Positions 9,836 through 18,439 of a DNA stretch of 64,000 bases are shown here, piece by piece. Each line of letters starts with the position of its first letter. The stretch's first letter is position 1. Where the stretch lies: NCBI GenBank assembly GCA_964545045.1, contig CAZJEN010000014.1, positions 14,543-78,542 on the forward strand, written 5' to 3'. The position numbers and the translations under genes were made by a program. Source of the stretch: SIG307 sp964545045 (GTDB taxonomy: Bacteria > Bacillota > Clostridia > Lachnospirales > Lachnospiraceae). The notes beneath the pieces are model-generated. The model was given only the letters and a program-made list of their open reading frames with translations, was not told where the DNA came from and ran no database searches.

Positions 9836-10612
9836 CTAATTTCTAATTACATAAACAGACTTTTTCAAAAGTCCAAATATCAAATTCCTGCATGTCAATG
9901 CAACAGATGACAATACACTTTTATTTTCCGCCTCACGAAACAACTTGTAATGCCATTTAATCAATTTTTTATAACCGTGATTTGATATCGACCCGGCACG
10001 CCTTCTGTACCTTGCTAGTACCTCTCCCAACAAATAACAGTCTGCCTTCTTGCAAACCTTCAACCACATTGCATAGTCATTATTTTTCTTTATATCTGCA
10101 ATCTGAATCCCCCCTACTACAGATGCATCATACATAACAGTTAAGCATCCCGGCCAACAATAATTATACATTCCCCTTTTAGTAATACACTTCGGCCCCG
10201 ATACAACTACACCTAATTCATTCGAATCTTCATCTATTTCGGTATACTCTGTATATGAAAAACCATACTGATTCACTTCCATGAATCCAATCTGCTTTTC
10301 CAATTTCTCCGATAACCACAAATCATCAGAATCCAAAAACGCAACCCAACGTCCCCTTGCCTCTCTTAAAGCATAATTTCTTGATATTGCCGCGCCACTG
10401 TTTTTCTCGTTTGATAGCAAGCGTATTCTGGTCTCTTTCGTCTCCTCAACATATTTTCTTACTACTTCGAGTGTATTATCAGAAGAACAATCATCCACTA
10501 TAAGCAATTCCCAGTTCGTGTATGTTTGTCCCTGTACAGAACGAATAGAATCTAATATGTATTTCTCCGTGTTATACGAAGGCATTATAATCGAGACTAA
10601 ATCCTGACTCAT
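9836..10612 (-). CDS. Family 2 glycosyltransferase (GT-A)
   Basis: A 258-residue GT-A inverting glycosyltransferase. The start LVSIIMPSYNTEKYI and IVDDCSSDNT form the nucleotide-binding part, FLDSDDLW is the DXD metal motif, and the WHYKLFR region near residue 215 is typical of this subfamily. Its ATG overlaps the stop of the phosphoglycosyltransferase gene (ATGA, 4 bp), so the two are probably translationally coupled. It may add the second sugar. The C-terminus ends in a short amphipathic stretch that may touch the membrane. Confidence 0.88.
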   Translation of the reverse strand: MSQDLVSIIMPSYNTEKYILDSIRSVQGQTYTNWELLIVDDCSSDNTLEVVRKYVEETKETRIRLLSNEKNSGAAISRNYALREARGRWVAFLDSDDLWLSEKLEKQIGFMEVNQYGFSYTEYTEIDEDSNELGVVVSGPKCITKRGMYNYCWPGCLTVMYDASVVGGIQIADIKKNNDYAMWLKVCKKADCYLLGEVLARYRRRAGSISNHGYKKLIKWHYKLFREAENKSVLSSVALTCRNLIFGLLKKSVYVIRN

Positions 10613-11316
10613 CTACCCAGCTCCTTTATCAGTTCAACTGCTTTTCTTTGCCCTTCCTCATACTCATTACCTGTTATCTTCCCTTCCCGCAACAGATAAT
10701 CCCCAAAATCTTCTGCTGTCTCCATCCCTTCCGCAGATATCCCTTCTTTTGCAAATACCGACTTCACTGTTTCAAATATGATTTTCACATCATTCCAAAA
10801 GGAAATATTATCAACATACTGAATATCATAAGCCAGCTTTTCTTCCCATGTAATCGCATTACGTCCTTTGACCTGTGCCAGACCGGTCAACCCCTGTCGT
10901 ACCTCATGCCTCCGGTTCTGCTCCGGTGTCATAAAGACCATATCTCTCACAAGCTGCGGTCTCGGTCCTACAATGCTCATATCACCTTTTAGAATATTAA
11001 ACAACTCCGGAAGTTCGTCCAAACTGGTAGAACGAAGCTTCTTTCCGAATGATGTCAATCGGACTTCATCCGGAAGCAGCTTCCCGTTCTCATCAGTCTC
11101 ACTTGTCATACTACGAAACTTATACATTCGAAACAACTTTCCGTCTTTCCCCGGTCTGATTTGACAGAACAACACCGGACTTCCGAGCTTCACTCTTACC
11201 AATAATGCAGTCACAAGGATAATCGGACTCAGTACAATAATTGCAAGCAAAGCCAATATAAAATCCAAACAACGCTTTATGTACTTTTCATAAAATCCCA
11301 CATTATGTTTCTGCAT
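10609..11316 (-). CDS. Initiating sugar-phosphate transferase (PglC/WcaJ family)
   Basis: A 235-residue monotopic phosphoglycosyltransferase that would link a sugar-1-phosphate to undecaprenyl phosphate, the first committed step of repeat-unit assembly. Visible are one reentrant hydrophobic segment (about 13-37), the basic KFRSM motif, the catalytic Asp-Glu in STSLDELPEL and the SIVGPRP motif. A C-terminal tail of about 35 residues follows the core. ATG at 11316 is preferred over TTG at 11319 because of the GGGAG spacing. With the PglE-like aminotransferase next door it may use a UDP-diNAcBac-like donor, as PglC does. Confidence 0.92.
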   Translation of the reverse strand: MQKHNVGFYEKYIKRCLDFILALLAIIVLSPIILVTALLVRVKLGSPVLFCQIRPGKDGKLFRMYKFRSMTSETDENGKLLPDEVRLTSFGKKLRSTSLDELPELFNILKGDMSIVGPRPQLVRDMVFMTPEQNRRHEVRQGLTGLAQVKGRNAITWEEKLAYDIQYVDNISFWNDVKIIFETVKSVFAKEGISAEGMETAEDFGDYLLREGKITGNEYEEGQRKAVELIKELGR

Positions 11317-11335
11317 CAATTCTCCCTTACTCTTT

Positions 11336-12526
11336 CTACCGAAAACAACTCTTCACAATCTCAATCACAATGTCCTGCTGTTCCTCAGTCATTTTAATAT
11401 CACTCGGCAAGCATAATCCTCTTTCAAAGATATCCGCACCTACATCGGCTCCGTCCGCCATCACGAACGCATTGTTCTTGCAAATCGGCTGCATATGCAT
11501 CGGTTTCCAAATCGGTCTGCCTTCAGCATTATACTCGGCCATTTTCTCCAAAATCTCCGTCGGACAACTCTTGCCCGGCTCACTCTTATAAGACGCCACC
11601 GTTGCTGTTCTTTCCTGCTTACACATAGCATCCTTATCAATAATTAAACAAGACAACCAGAAATTCGGTTCCATAATATCTTCCATGTATGGATTCATCT
11701 GTACCGGCAAATCTTTAAAACCTTCCTTGTAGCGCATATAAATCTCTTTTTTCTTCGCAATATGCTCTTCTAAGTGAAGCAACTGCCCTCTGCCGATACC
11801 GGCCAAGATGTTAGACATACGGTAGTTATAGCCGTACTCCTCGTGCTGATACCACGGTGCATTTTCTCTTGCCTGTGTAGACAATTTGCGAGCCTTATCG
11901 GCTGCTTCTTTGTCATCTGTAAGCAACATACCACCGCCGGAAGTCGTAATAATCTTGTTTCCGTTAAAACTGATGGCATTATACGCTCCAAAAGTACCAG
12001 TCTGAATCCCCTTATACGTAGCCCCCAAAGACTCTGCAGCATCCTCAATCAATACAGCGTTATACTTCTTACAGATTGCCTGTATCTCGTCCATCTTTGC
12101 CGGCGTACCGTAAAGATTTGCTACAATGACAGCCTTTGCATCCGGATGCAACTGGAACGCCTTTTCTAGTGCCACCGGATCCATATTCCACGTATCATAT
12201 TCCGTATCGATAAATATCTGCTCACCATTTTCATAGGCCACCGGATTCACCGTTGCTGCAAAGGTCATGTCAGAACACATCACCTTATCTCCCGGCTGAA
12301 TTCCGGCAAGCTTCACAGCCAAATGTAATGCCGCCGTACCGGCAGATAACGCCACTGCATACTTACATCCGACTTTTTCACAGATGCCTTTTTCTAATGC
12401 ATCTAAATTAGCACCTACTGTAGATACCCAGTTGGTGTCAAATGCTTCTTGTACATAAGCTTGTTCCTCACCATGCATGGTAGGGGTGGCAAGCCATAAC
12501 CTTTTCTCTAATCTTTCAATCTCCAT
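11336..12526 (-). CDS. DegT/DnrJ/EryC1 sugar aminotransferase (PglE-like)
   Basis: A 396-residue PLP-dependent sugar aminotransferase. The Schiff-base lysine is K191 in SFNGNKIITTSGGG, preceded by IEDAAESLGA with the PLP-contacting aspartate. The family usually aminates a 4-keto-6-deoxy nucleotide sugar. The matching 4,6-dehydratase (PglF-like) is at 16407-18281, so the two probably make UDP-2-acetamido-4-amino-2,4,6-trideoxyhexose, the bacillosamine precursor. It lies directly upstream of the initiating transferase gene, with 19 bp between them. Length agrees with PglE/PseC-type enzymes. Confidence 0.92.
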   Translation of the reverse strand: MEIERLEKRLWLATPTMHGEEQAYVQEAFDTNWVSTVGANLDALEKGICEKVGCKYAVALSAGTAALHLAVKLAGIQPGDKVMCSDMTFAATVNPVAYENGEQIFIDTEYDTWNMDPVALEKAFQLHPDAKAVIVANLYGTPAKMDEIQAICKKYNAVLIEDAAESLGATYKGIQTGTFGAYNAISFNGNKIITTSGGGMLLTDDKEAADKARKLSTQARENAPWYQHEEYGYNYRMSNILAGIGRGQLLHLEEHIAKKKEIYMRYKEGFKDLPVQMNPYMEDIMEPNFWLSCLIIDKDAMCKQERTATVASYKSEPGKSCPTEILEKMAEYNAEGRPIWKPMHMQPICKNNAFVMADGADVGADIFERGLCLPSDIKMTEEQQDIVIEIVKSCFR

Positions 12527-12558
12527 CTTTTCCCTCGTTCAAAATAACTATCCCTTCA

Positions 12559-13464
12559 CTACTCAAACTGGTAATATGGTCTAAAATAATTTCTCCATAT
12601 CCAATTTCCATCATGTTTTCCTGTCCAAATCACCTCGATAGAATACTCTTTCGGCAAATCTATCTTTGCTACACGATACTCACCTATATTTTTATCGGTG
12701 ATTTCTTTTGAGGCAAACCAAAAACCGATATTATCCCAATAATACTTTTTCTCAAGACGACTTTTTGGTAATTTATCCACTTGTGATGTATCTAACTGGC
12801 ATTCAACATAAGTATTCCCATCTTCTCCATACTCATATTTTTCATCTGCAATCCAATATAACTCCCCATCATACTGATATACATACATTCCATAGTCGGG
12901 ACGATACACTCTTAAAATGCCATCCTTTACCACCATTTCCAAGTCCGTCCCTTCTACATCAAGAGACTCAAATTCCGATGGTTCGGCATACATAAGTCTC
13001 CCTTTAGAAATATATGTTCCTGTCTGATAGGTTTGCCTCTCATCTGCTCTTCTTAAAAGGACCTCATAATTTTTTACATCCAAATCCAACTTTTTCGCTT
13101 TTATCACTGCTTCAAAACCTGTTTGTAAATAATCATATTCACACAAAAAATACTCGTTTACATCCGTCCGCTCCATGTATTCCATTTTCGGAAAATATCT
13201 TTTTCCTGATTCAATATCCTGCAAAACAATCTCAAATGCTCCTTCCGTAGCATCTTTATCTAATTCAAAAGCAAATCCACGAAGTACAAAATCTCCATCT
13301 TCTGTTTCCGCAGAATCCACTTGATATACCCAAGAGAAATCATCTTCCCTTATATCTAAAATTCTATCTGTTCCGTAATGTTTTGCAAGGAAATACCCTC
13401 CCCAAATCAAACACAACAATCCCACACAGATCACCGCATGCCATATCGTCCTTTTCTTCTCCAC
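12559..13464 (-). CDS. Single-pass membrane protein of unknown function in capsule operon
   Basis: I do not recognise this gene. The preferred start is GTG at 13464, with GGAGG six bases upstream, giving 301 residues; a TTG at 13575 would add 37 charged residues. A basic N-terminus and one transmembrane helix (about residues 8-26) are followed by a 270-residue exported domain rich in Asp, Glu and Tyr with alternating beta-like hydrophobics, for example FVLRGFAFELDKD and YGMYVYQYDGELYWIADEKY. No catalytic motif is visible. It lies between the chain-length regulator and the aminotransferase, so it may belong to polysaccharide export or attachment. Confidence 0.7.
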   Translation of the reverse strand: MEKKRTIWHAVICVGLLCLIWGGYFLAKHYGTDRILDIREDDFSWVYQVDSAETEDGDFVLRGFAFELDKDATEGAFEIVLQDIESGKRYFPKMEYMERTDVNEYFLCEYDYLQTGFEAVIKAKKLDLDVKNYEVLLRRADERQTYQTGTYISKGRLMYAEPSEFESLDVEGTDLEMVVKDGILRVYRPDYGMYVYQYDGELYWIADEKYEYGEDGNTYVECQLDTSQVDKLPKSRLEKKYYWDNIGFWFASKEITDKNIGEYRVAKIDLPKEYSIEVIWTGKHDGNWIWRNYFRPYYQFE

Positions 13465-13629
13465 ACTATTCCTCCATTTCCCCATCCCTTCCGGGACAGA
13501 TCCGTCAGTTCTTTTCTCGTCGTTTTTCTCTGCTTTCTTCCTGCTTTTTCCTCGAAAGATTTTATCTCTATTCAAAACTCATGCAGGAGAGACCGCCTGT
13601 GCCGTCCCTCCTGCCTGCTTGTTCTCATT

Positions 13630-15063
13630 CTAATCGATTGCATCTGCTCCGGTTAACAATACTGCCACCGGTGCCTTTCCTAAGTCCGCCAGCATCTTCC
13701 GCATACGGTAGACGCTTTCTCTTGTTGTGTAGTCCTGCTCTACCACAAGAACCACGCCGTCCGCTTCTTTAATGGTATCAATAGCCTTGTAGTCTGCCAG
13801 CGGATTGCCGCCCTCCTGGAAGCAAACCTCCTTCTGCACCTTTTCATTGTTCATCATTACCGCATAGGTAGAGGTCGGAACCTTCGATACATCTCCTACC
13901 AGTACCAGCTTCGGCTCTTTCGTATCATAGGTAAGTTTTGCTGTCTCCGCAATTTGCTTCGCGGCTACATTGATATATTTCCCGCTCTCTTTCCGGTACA
14001 CATTTCCCAAGAACCACTTTCCGATGAGACGGTCAATTCCCGTAAACAATCTCTTCTTATCGGACTTCTTCTGAGCCGGAATCTCTGCCACATACACATT
14101 CCAGCCCTCAAACTCTTCTCTGTCCTGTACGTACTTGGACAGGATATACTTGATGCCGTGGAACAAAAGTATCGCAATACCTATGACAAGTCCGGAGAGG
14201 ATCGCCATCTTAATTCCTTCCTTTACCGCATCCATTTTATCAAGAACCGGTACTTCAATTTCCTTCTCTGCGCGTTCCCACTCCAATTGTTCAAACTGCT
14301 TTGCCGTAAGGGAAGTGTTCAAATCCGTAATCGCCTGCAAATTATTCTTCTGACTCTGCTCCAACTCGTAGTTAATCTGGGAGTAGGTGGAGTTGTTGGT
14401 GGTCAGAAGCTTAAACTCATCTACACTCTCCATAATCTCCGGCTGCTTTGCACGCATGCCCTCTTCGATCAGGGTCAGAAGAGTACGGCACTCCTCCTGG
14501 GACTTCCCCCGCACCGTAAAGTGAATCAGGAAGTTGGATGCATCCGCGGAACCGCTCATTACCTCTCTGAGGTAACGAATCTCCATTGGGTTCTCCAGAC
14601 GGTCGATGATGTACTGATACAGCTCACCGTTAGAAATATACGTACTATACACCCGGACAATCTGGTTCGCCGGGTTCTGGTTCTGCACGGTCATGTCCGG
14701 CATAATCTGCCAGTCCGTCTCCACGAAAAAGTCCACGGAGCCTCTCCACTCGTTGTACGGGTCAATCTCCATCAGGACAGAATTATCATTGTAATCCGTC
14801 TGCTGTACCAGAGAATCCTCGATATTCTCGATGCTCTTGCGGATGGCCTCGCCCTCCTGCTGATACAACGCCAGTTCACCCTGATACTCAATCTGACGGT
14901 TGGCAATCACCTCCGGGTCGGAGATCTTTACCATCTCCATGGCACACTTGGTACCGCCGAGCACCACAGCACCCACCAAGGCGGTCACCACCGCCGTTCT
15001 CCAATGCTTGCATGCTTTATATAATAACCGTTTTAAGTTGATTTCCTTTTCCTGTTCGTTCAT
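13630..15063 (-). CDS. Wzz/CpsC-like chain-length regulator with a degenerate BY-kinase-like tail
   Basis: A 477-residue polysaccharide co-polymerase. The start is ATG 15063, preceded by GGAGG five bases away; an in-frame ATG 45 bases upstream has no such site. TM1 lies around residues 22-37 and TM2 around 295-315 (AILSGLVIGIAILLF), with an extracellular helical domain between them. The cytoplasmic C-terminal 150 residues resemble the second half of a CpsD/BY-kinase (KLVLVGDVSK, then ADGVVLVVEQDYTTRESV and a PVAVLLTG strand), but no Walker A GKS/T and no tyrosine cluster are visible. It is the first gene of the capsule operon. Confidence 0.85.
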   Translation of the reverse strand: MNEQEKEINLKRLLYKACKHWRTAVVTALVGAVVLGGTKCAMEMVKISDPEVIANRQIEYQGELALYQQEGEAIRKSIENIEDSLVQQTDYNDNSVLMEIDPYNEWRGSVDFFVETDWQIMPDMTVQNQNPANQIVRVYSTYISNGELYQYIIDRLENPMEIRYLREVMSGSADASNFLIHFTVRGKSQEECRTLLTLIEEGMRAKQPEIMESVDEFKLLTTNNSTYSQINYELEQSQKNNLQAITDLNTSLTAKQFEQLEWERAEKEIEVPVLDKMDAVKEGIKMAILSGLVIGIAILLFHGIKYILSKYVQDREEFEGWNVYVAEIPAQKKSDKKRLFTGIDRLIGKWFLGNVYRKESGKYINVAAKQIAETAKLTYDTKEPKLVLVGDVSKVPTSTYAVMMNNEKVQKEVCFQEGGNPLADYKAIDTIKEADGVVLVVEQDYTTRESVYRMRKMLADLGKAPVAVLLTGADAID

Positions 15064-15113
15064 ACTATCCTCCGCATCTTTTCTACATAAAAGGGCATAA
15101 AATCCCAATCTTT

Positions 15114-15142
15114 ATCATACCACATTTCATATCAAAACGCAA
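15114..15142 (-). promoter_or_regulatory. Sigma-A-type promoter of the capsule operon
   Basis: On the minus strand TTGCGT (15137-15142) is followed after exactly 17 bases by TATGAT (15114-15119). It lies about 50 bp upstream of the chain-length regulator start. No other good promoter is seen until the end of the operon, so it probably drives all genes from 15063 to 19. The -35 box matches consensus only in its first three bases. Confidence 0.65.
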
Positions 15143-15197
15143 GTTTCCCTTAACCTTTTTTCCTGGTAATTTTTCACTATCTACCGGCAATATAAAA

Positions 15198-15219
15198 CAC
15201 CGCCGAAAATCCGGCGGTG
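15198..15219 (-). terminator. Rho-independent terminator of the Rpn-like gene
   Basis: An 8-bp GC stem (CACCGCCG at 15198-15205 with CGGCGGTG at 15212-15219), followed on the minus strand by TTTTAT. A second small hairpin (GTACAGG with CCTGTAC, about 15227-15246) lies between it and the stop codon. Confidence 0.75.
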
Positions 15220-15250
15220 CTGGTCATGTACAGGATTCCCCTGTACATTC

Positions 15251-16111
15251 TTAATTCAGTTGTAACTCTGCCTTCACCTGCTCATACAGCGGCCGGATAG
15301 CCTCCTCCGTCTCCTCCAGCTCATCCGCAATCTGCGAAAGAGGTTTGTTCTTGAGGAGTTTCTTGCGGATTTGAAGAAGCAACATATCTACTCTTCCTTC
15401 ATTCCGTTCTCTCTGCTTATGAAATTCCACGATTTCCATTAACGCTTCGCACATACCATCCACCTGAAACCTTTCTTTGTTCGCTCTTACCACTATATTC
15501 ATCACCGACTGATACAGCATATCCTCCTGATGCGCTTTGTATTCCACAATCAACCGTTCTACATCCTGCTTTTCTTTCAAATCATTCGTCAAGCTTTTCA
15601 GCCCAAAATTCTCCTCCTCGAAAAGCCTCTTCTGTACCAGCAACTGTATCGGAAACACCGGATCCGATATGTAATAGATGCCGGCTCCTGCTTCTGTAAT
15701 TGTCCGGTGTAACACCTGTTCCAAATACTTACACATTTCTCTCGGATACCCCATACTCACAAAAGTAATGGTCACATCCTCGGACTTAATCTCATTCACT
15801 TTACCCGTGTCGGACTTGTAAAAACAGGCATACCCGTACACCTTGAAAAAATCATCGATGCTCAGGGAATCCGTAGGACTTTTATACTCCACGATATTAT
15901 GCCCCCGGAAAATCCGTCCGATGTTTTTCCTAATCCTCCTTGCACTGTCTTTCTTAATCACCAGCACATCCAGCTGCATAGGCTTCGTACTGAGCATATG
16001 TTCATTCTCGAAGGTCAAAAACTCTGCCTCCTCCGCCAGTTCAATCTGCAAATCAGCGTAAAATGCCGCATGCCACTGCAACAGCTTTTCTTCTTTTTTC
16101 TCGTCCCCCAT
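15251..16111 (-). CDS. PD-(D/E)XK nuclease-fold protein, Rpn-like, function unknown
   Basis: A 286-residue protein common in Lachnospiraceae. The start is ATG 16111, with AGGAGG close upstream; an earlier ATG at 16132 lacks a site. The N-terminal half has a nuclease-like core, LDVLVIKKDS followed by IVEYKSPTDSLSIDDF, matching D-(x)n-ExK of PD-(D/E)XK enzymes. The C-terminal part is charged and helical, with LLLQIRKKLLKNKPLSQIADELE resembling the Rpn/PDDEXK transposase-like family tail. Activity and role are unknown. It has its own promoter and terminator, so it is an independent unit between the dehydratase and the capsule operon. Confidence 0.75.
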   Translation of the reverse strand: MGDEKKEEKLLQWHAAFYADLQIELAEEAEFLTFENEHMLSTKPMQLDVLVIKKDSARRIRKNIGRIFRGHNIVEYKSPTDSLSIDDFFKVYGYACFYKSDTGKVNEIKSEDVTITFVSMGYPREMCKYLEQVLHRTITEAGAGIYYISDPVFPIQLLVQKRLFEEENFGLKSLTNDLKEKQDVERLIVEYKAHQEDMLYQSVMNIVVRANKERFQVDGMCEALMEIVEFHKQRERNEGRVDMLLLQIRKKLLKNKPLSQIADELEETEEAIRPLYEQVKAELQLN

Positions 16112-16297
16112 TTTTCCTCCTGTGTAAAACACCGGAAGTTTCTCCCCTCAGGAAACTCCTACTTTGTCATCCGAATAAAAGCATGAATTTCCCGAAGAAG
16201 CGGTATGTCGCTTGCGAACACAACATCCCACACAGATAGATTCAGACGGCAGCGTTCTCTCCTCACTGCCTTGAAAAAAGAAATATGCTTTGTTTAG
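16112..16297 (-). other. Long 5' leader of the Rpn-like gene
   Basis: About 180 bases separate the promoter from the start codon. The stretch has a short hairpin (GGCAG with CTGCC) and a second pairing between GGAAACTCC-like and GAAACTTCC-like segments. I see no known riboswitch class and no convincing small gene here. A 78-codon open frame crossing 16148-16384 has no ribosome site and looks incidental. Confidence 0.4.
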
Positions 16298-16326
16298 ATT
16301 ATAGCATGTCGTCCAAAGAAAAGCAA
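16298..16326 (-). promoter_or_regulatory. Sigma-A promoter of the Rpn-like gene
   Basis: On the minus strand TTGCTT (16321-16326) is followed after 17 bases by TATAAT (16298-16303), with TGC directly before the -10 box, forming an extended -10. Confidence 0.7.
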
Positions 16327-16362
16327 GGTCTATTTTAAAGAAACTTTTTCTTCGAAACGCAA

Positions 16363-16399
16363 GAGCGGGACTGCGCATTCCCATGCGACAGCCCCGCTC
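16363..16399 (-). terminator. Hairpin terminator after the 4,6-dehydratase gene
   Basis: A long imperfect stem starts GAGCGGG at 16363 and closes with CCCGCTC at 16393-16399, eight bases after the dehydratase stop. The following uridine run on the minus strand is short (TTGCGTTT), so efficiency is uncertain. Confidence 0.6.
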
Positions 16400-16406
16400 A
16401 ACATCT

Positions 16407-18281
16407 CTATTCTTTTCCCTTCGGCATCTTATAGGTCGGCACCAACTCTTTTACCATTGCCCTGACCTCGCCGGTCTCCTCGTATACCGCGTCCTTCAAT
16501 ACCGCAAGGCTGTCAAAGAACGGTTCGTCCTCCATCTCGATCGGCCTTGCCACGGAGATACGGTCGTTTGCCGTCTTTGCCAGGCCTTCCTCTGCCATCA
16601 GACGCTCCTCGTAGAGCTTCTCACCCGGACGCAAGCCGGTATATTCAATCATAATATCTTCATTCGGCGTATATCCGGAAAGACGAATGAGGTTCTTTGC
16701 CAAATCTACAATCTTTACCGGTTCTCCCATATCCAGCACAAAAATCTCACCTCCGTGAGCAAAGGCTCCCGCCTGAAGTACCAGGGATACCGCCTCCGGT
16801 ATGGTCATGAAGTAACGGATAATGTCCGGATGGGTCACCGTCACCGGACCGCCCTCTTTGATTTGCTGTTTAAACAGCGGAATTACACTGCCGTTACTGC
16901 CCAATACGTTACCGAACCGCACCGCCACAAACTCCGTCTTGGAACGACGGCTGTAGGCCTGTACAATCATCTCACAAATACGCTTGCTGGCACCCATGAT
17001 GTTGGTCGGGTTAACCGCCTTATCCGTGGAAATCAATACAAAACGCTCCACGCCGTAACGATCTGCCGCCTGTACCGTCTTTAAGGTACCGAACACGTTA
17101 TTTTTAATCGCCTCGTTCGGGCTGTCCTCCATCAGCGGCACATGCTTATGAGCTGCCGCATGGAACACGATATTCGGCAAATACTGCTCGAAAATAGAGT
17201 TCATACGGTTGGTATTTCGCACCGATGCAATCAGTACCACCAGATTGAGTTTCGGGTACTTTCTCTTCAACTCCTGCTGTATCTCATAGGCATTGTTTTC
17301 GTAAATATCAACGATAATCAGCTGCTTCGGCTTTGCTGCCGCAATCTGACGACAAAGCTCACTGCCGATGGAACCGCCGCCGCCGGTAACCAACACCACC
17401 TGATTACCCAAATAGCCTGTAATTGCGGACAAATCTACCTTTACCGGGTCTCTTCCCAAAAGGTCTTCGATTTCCACATGACGAAGCTGGCTGACGCGCA
17501 CTTCCTTATTGACCAGCTGATACACACCCGGAAGGGTCTTTAACTCGCAACCGGTCTGGTTACAAATCTTTGCAATGTCCGCGATAGTTTTCTTGGAAAC
17601 CGACGGCATCGCAATAATAATCTCATCAATCTGGTACCGTGCCGCCGCATCCACAATGGCATCTCGGCCGCCCACAATCTGGCACCCCTGAATGGTACGG
17701 CCCACCAAAGACGCATTATCATCGATAACGCACTCCACATGCTTATGCAAGTGATCACTGGTCTTAAGCTCACGGATTAAGACATCCGCTGCCCCGCCGG
17801 CACCCACAACCATCACGCGGGAAATCTCTCCCCCGTGGCGTCCGTCCACCATTCTTTTCCGTATACGGCGCATAAAACGGTAGAAGAAACGAGTCACCAC
17901 CGTAATAAATACCAGTACGCCTACATACAAAAACCAGTAACTGCGCGGCATATACACCTGTGCAATTGCCGACGCCAAAAGCTGCACCAGAGTGGACGTC
18001 ACCGAAGCCAGCACAATCTGCTGCAGTTCGTACATGCCCACATAGCGCCATACACTGTGATACAACCGGAAAAACCAAAATATTACCAACGTCGCCAGCA
18101 CATTCGGCAACATCAGCTGCCATGCATTTTCCAAATACGGCGCCTGAATCTCCTTAAAGGAGAGATTGAAGCGCAACAGAAGCGCTCCGATGGAAGATGC
18201 GATTACCGCTCCCACATCCAGCACCATAAAGAAAACCTGACGCAAAATCAGACCTTTATCATGAATTGCTTTTTTGTTCAT
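16407..18281 (-). CDS. UDP-GlcNAc-type 4,6-dehydratase, membrane-bound (PglF/CapD/WbpM family)
   Basis: A 624-residue protein with four N-terminal membrane helices (to about residue 125), a CoA-binding-like Rossmann domain (VVGAGGAADVLI, about 155-260) and a C-terminal short-chain dehydrogenase domain with VTGGGGSIGSELC (about 295-307) and the catalytic region STDKAVNPTNIMGASKR. It removes water from UDP-N-acetylhexosamine to give the 4-keto-6-deoxy sugar, the substrate for the aminotransferase at 11336-12526. Full length and all nucleotide-binding glycines are present. It has its own promoter (18358-18386) and terminator, so it is transcribed apart from the capsule operon. Confidence 0.93.
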   Translation of the reverse strand: MNKKAIHDKGLILRQVFFMVLDVGAVIASSIGALLLRFNLSFKEIQAPYLENAWQLMLPNVLATLVIFWFFRLYHSVWRYVGMYELQQIVLASVTSTLVQLLASAIAQVYMPRSYWFLYVGVLVFITVVTRFFYRFMRRIRKRMVDGRHGGEISRVMVVGAGGAADVLIRELKTSDHLHKHVECVIDDNASLVGRTIQGCQIVGGRDAIVDAAARYQIDEIIIAMPSVSKKTIADIAKICNQTGCELKTLPGVYQLVNKEVRVSQLRHVEIEDLLGRDPVKVDLSAITGYLGNQVVLVTGGGGSIGSELCRQIAAAKPKQLIIVDIYENNAYEIQQELKRKYPKLNLVVLIASVRNTNRMNSIFEQYLPNIVFHAAAHKHVPLMEDSPNEAIKNNVFGTLKTVQAADRYGVERFVLISTDKAVNPTNIMGASKRICEMIVQAYSRRSKTEFVAVRFGNVLGSNGSVIPLFKQQIKEGGPVTVTHPDIIRYFMTIPEAVSLVLQAGAFAHGGEIFVLDMGEPVKIVDLAKNLIRLSGYTPNEDIMIEYTGLRPGEKLYEERLMAEEGLAKTANDRISVARPIEMEDEPFFDSLAVLKDAVYEETGEVRAMVKELVPTYKMPKGKE

Positions 18282-18357
18282 TTTATCCCTCTTCTATTTG
18301 TTCATCGGTTCTTACCGAATCCAATTTTCGACACAATTTTCTAAACCACCAATTTAT

Positions 18358-18386
18358 ATCATATCACTACCGATATAAAATAGCAA
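18358..18386 (-). promoter_or_regulatory. Sigma-A promoter of the 4,6-dehydratase gene
   Basis: Minus-strand TTGCTA (18381-18386), a 17-base spacer and TATGAT (18358-18363), about 77 bp upstream of the start codon. Confidence 0.65.
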
Positions 18387-18439
18387 GCAGAAAACCGACC
18401 TCATGAACAATTATTCCGGAGGCACACTTTGTCTTTTGC

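Noticed and set aside
13954..15024. 356-codon plus-strand frame opposite the chain-length regulator
   Set aside because: No recognisable domain and no ribosome site; the minus-strand protein has two membrane helices and family features.
16148..16384. 78-codon minus-strand frame between the Rpn-like and dehydratase genes
   Set aside because: It crosses the terminator and the promoter, has no ribosome site and shows no protein-like pattern.
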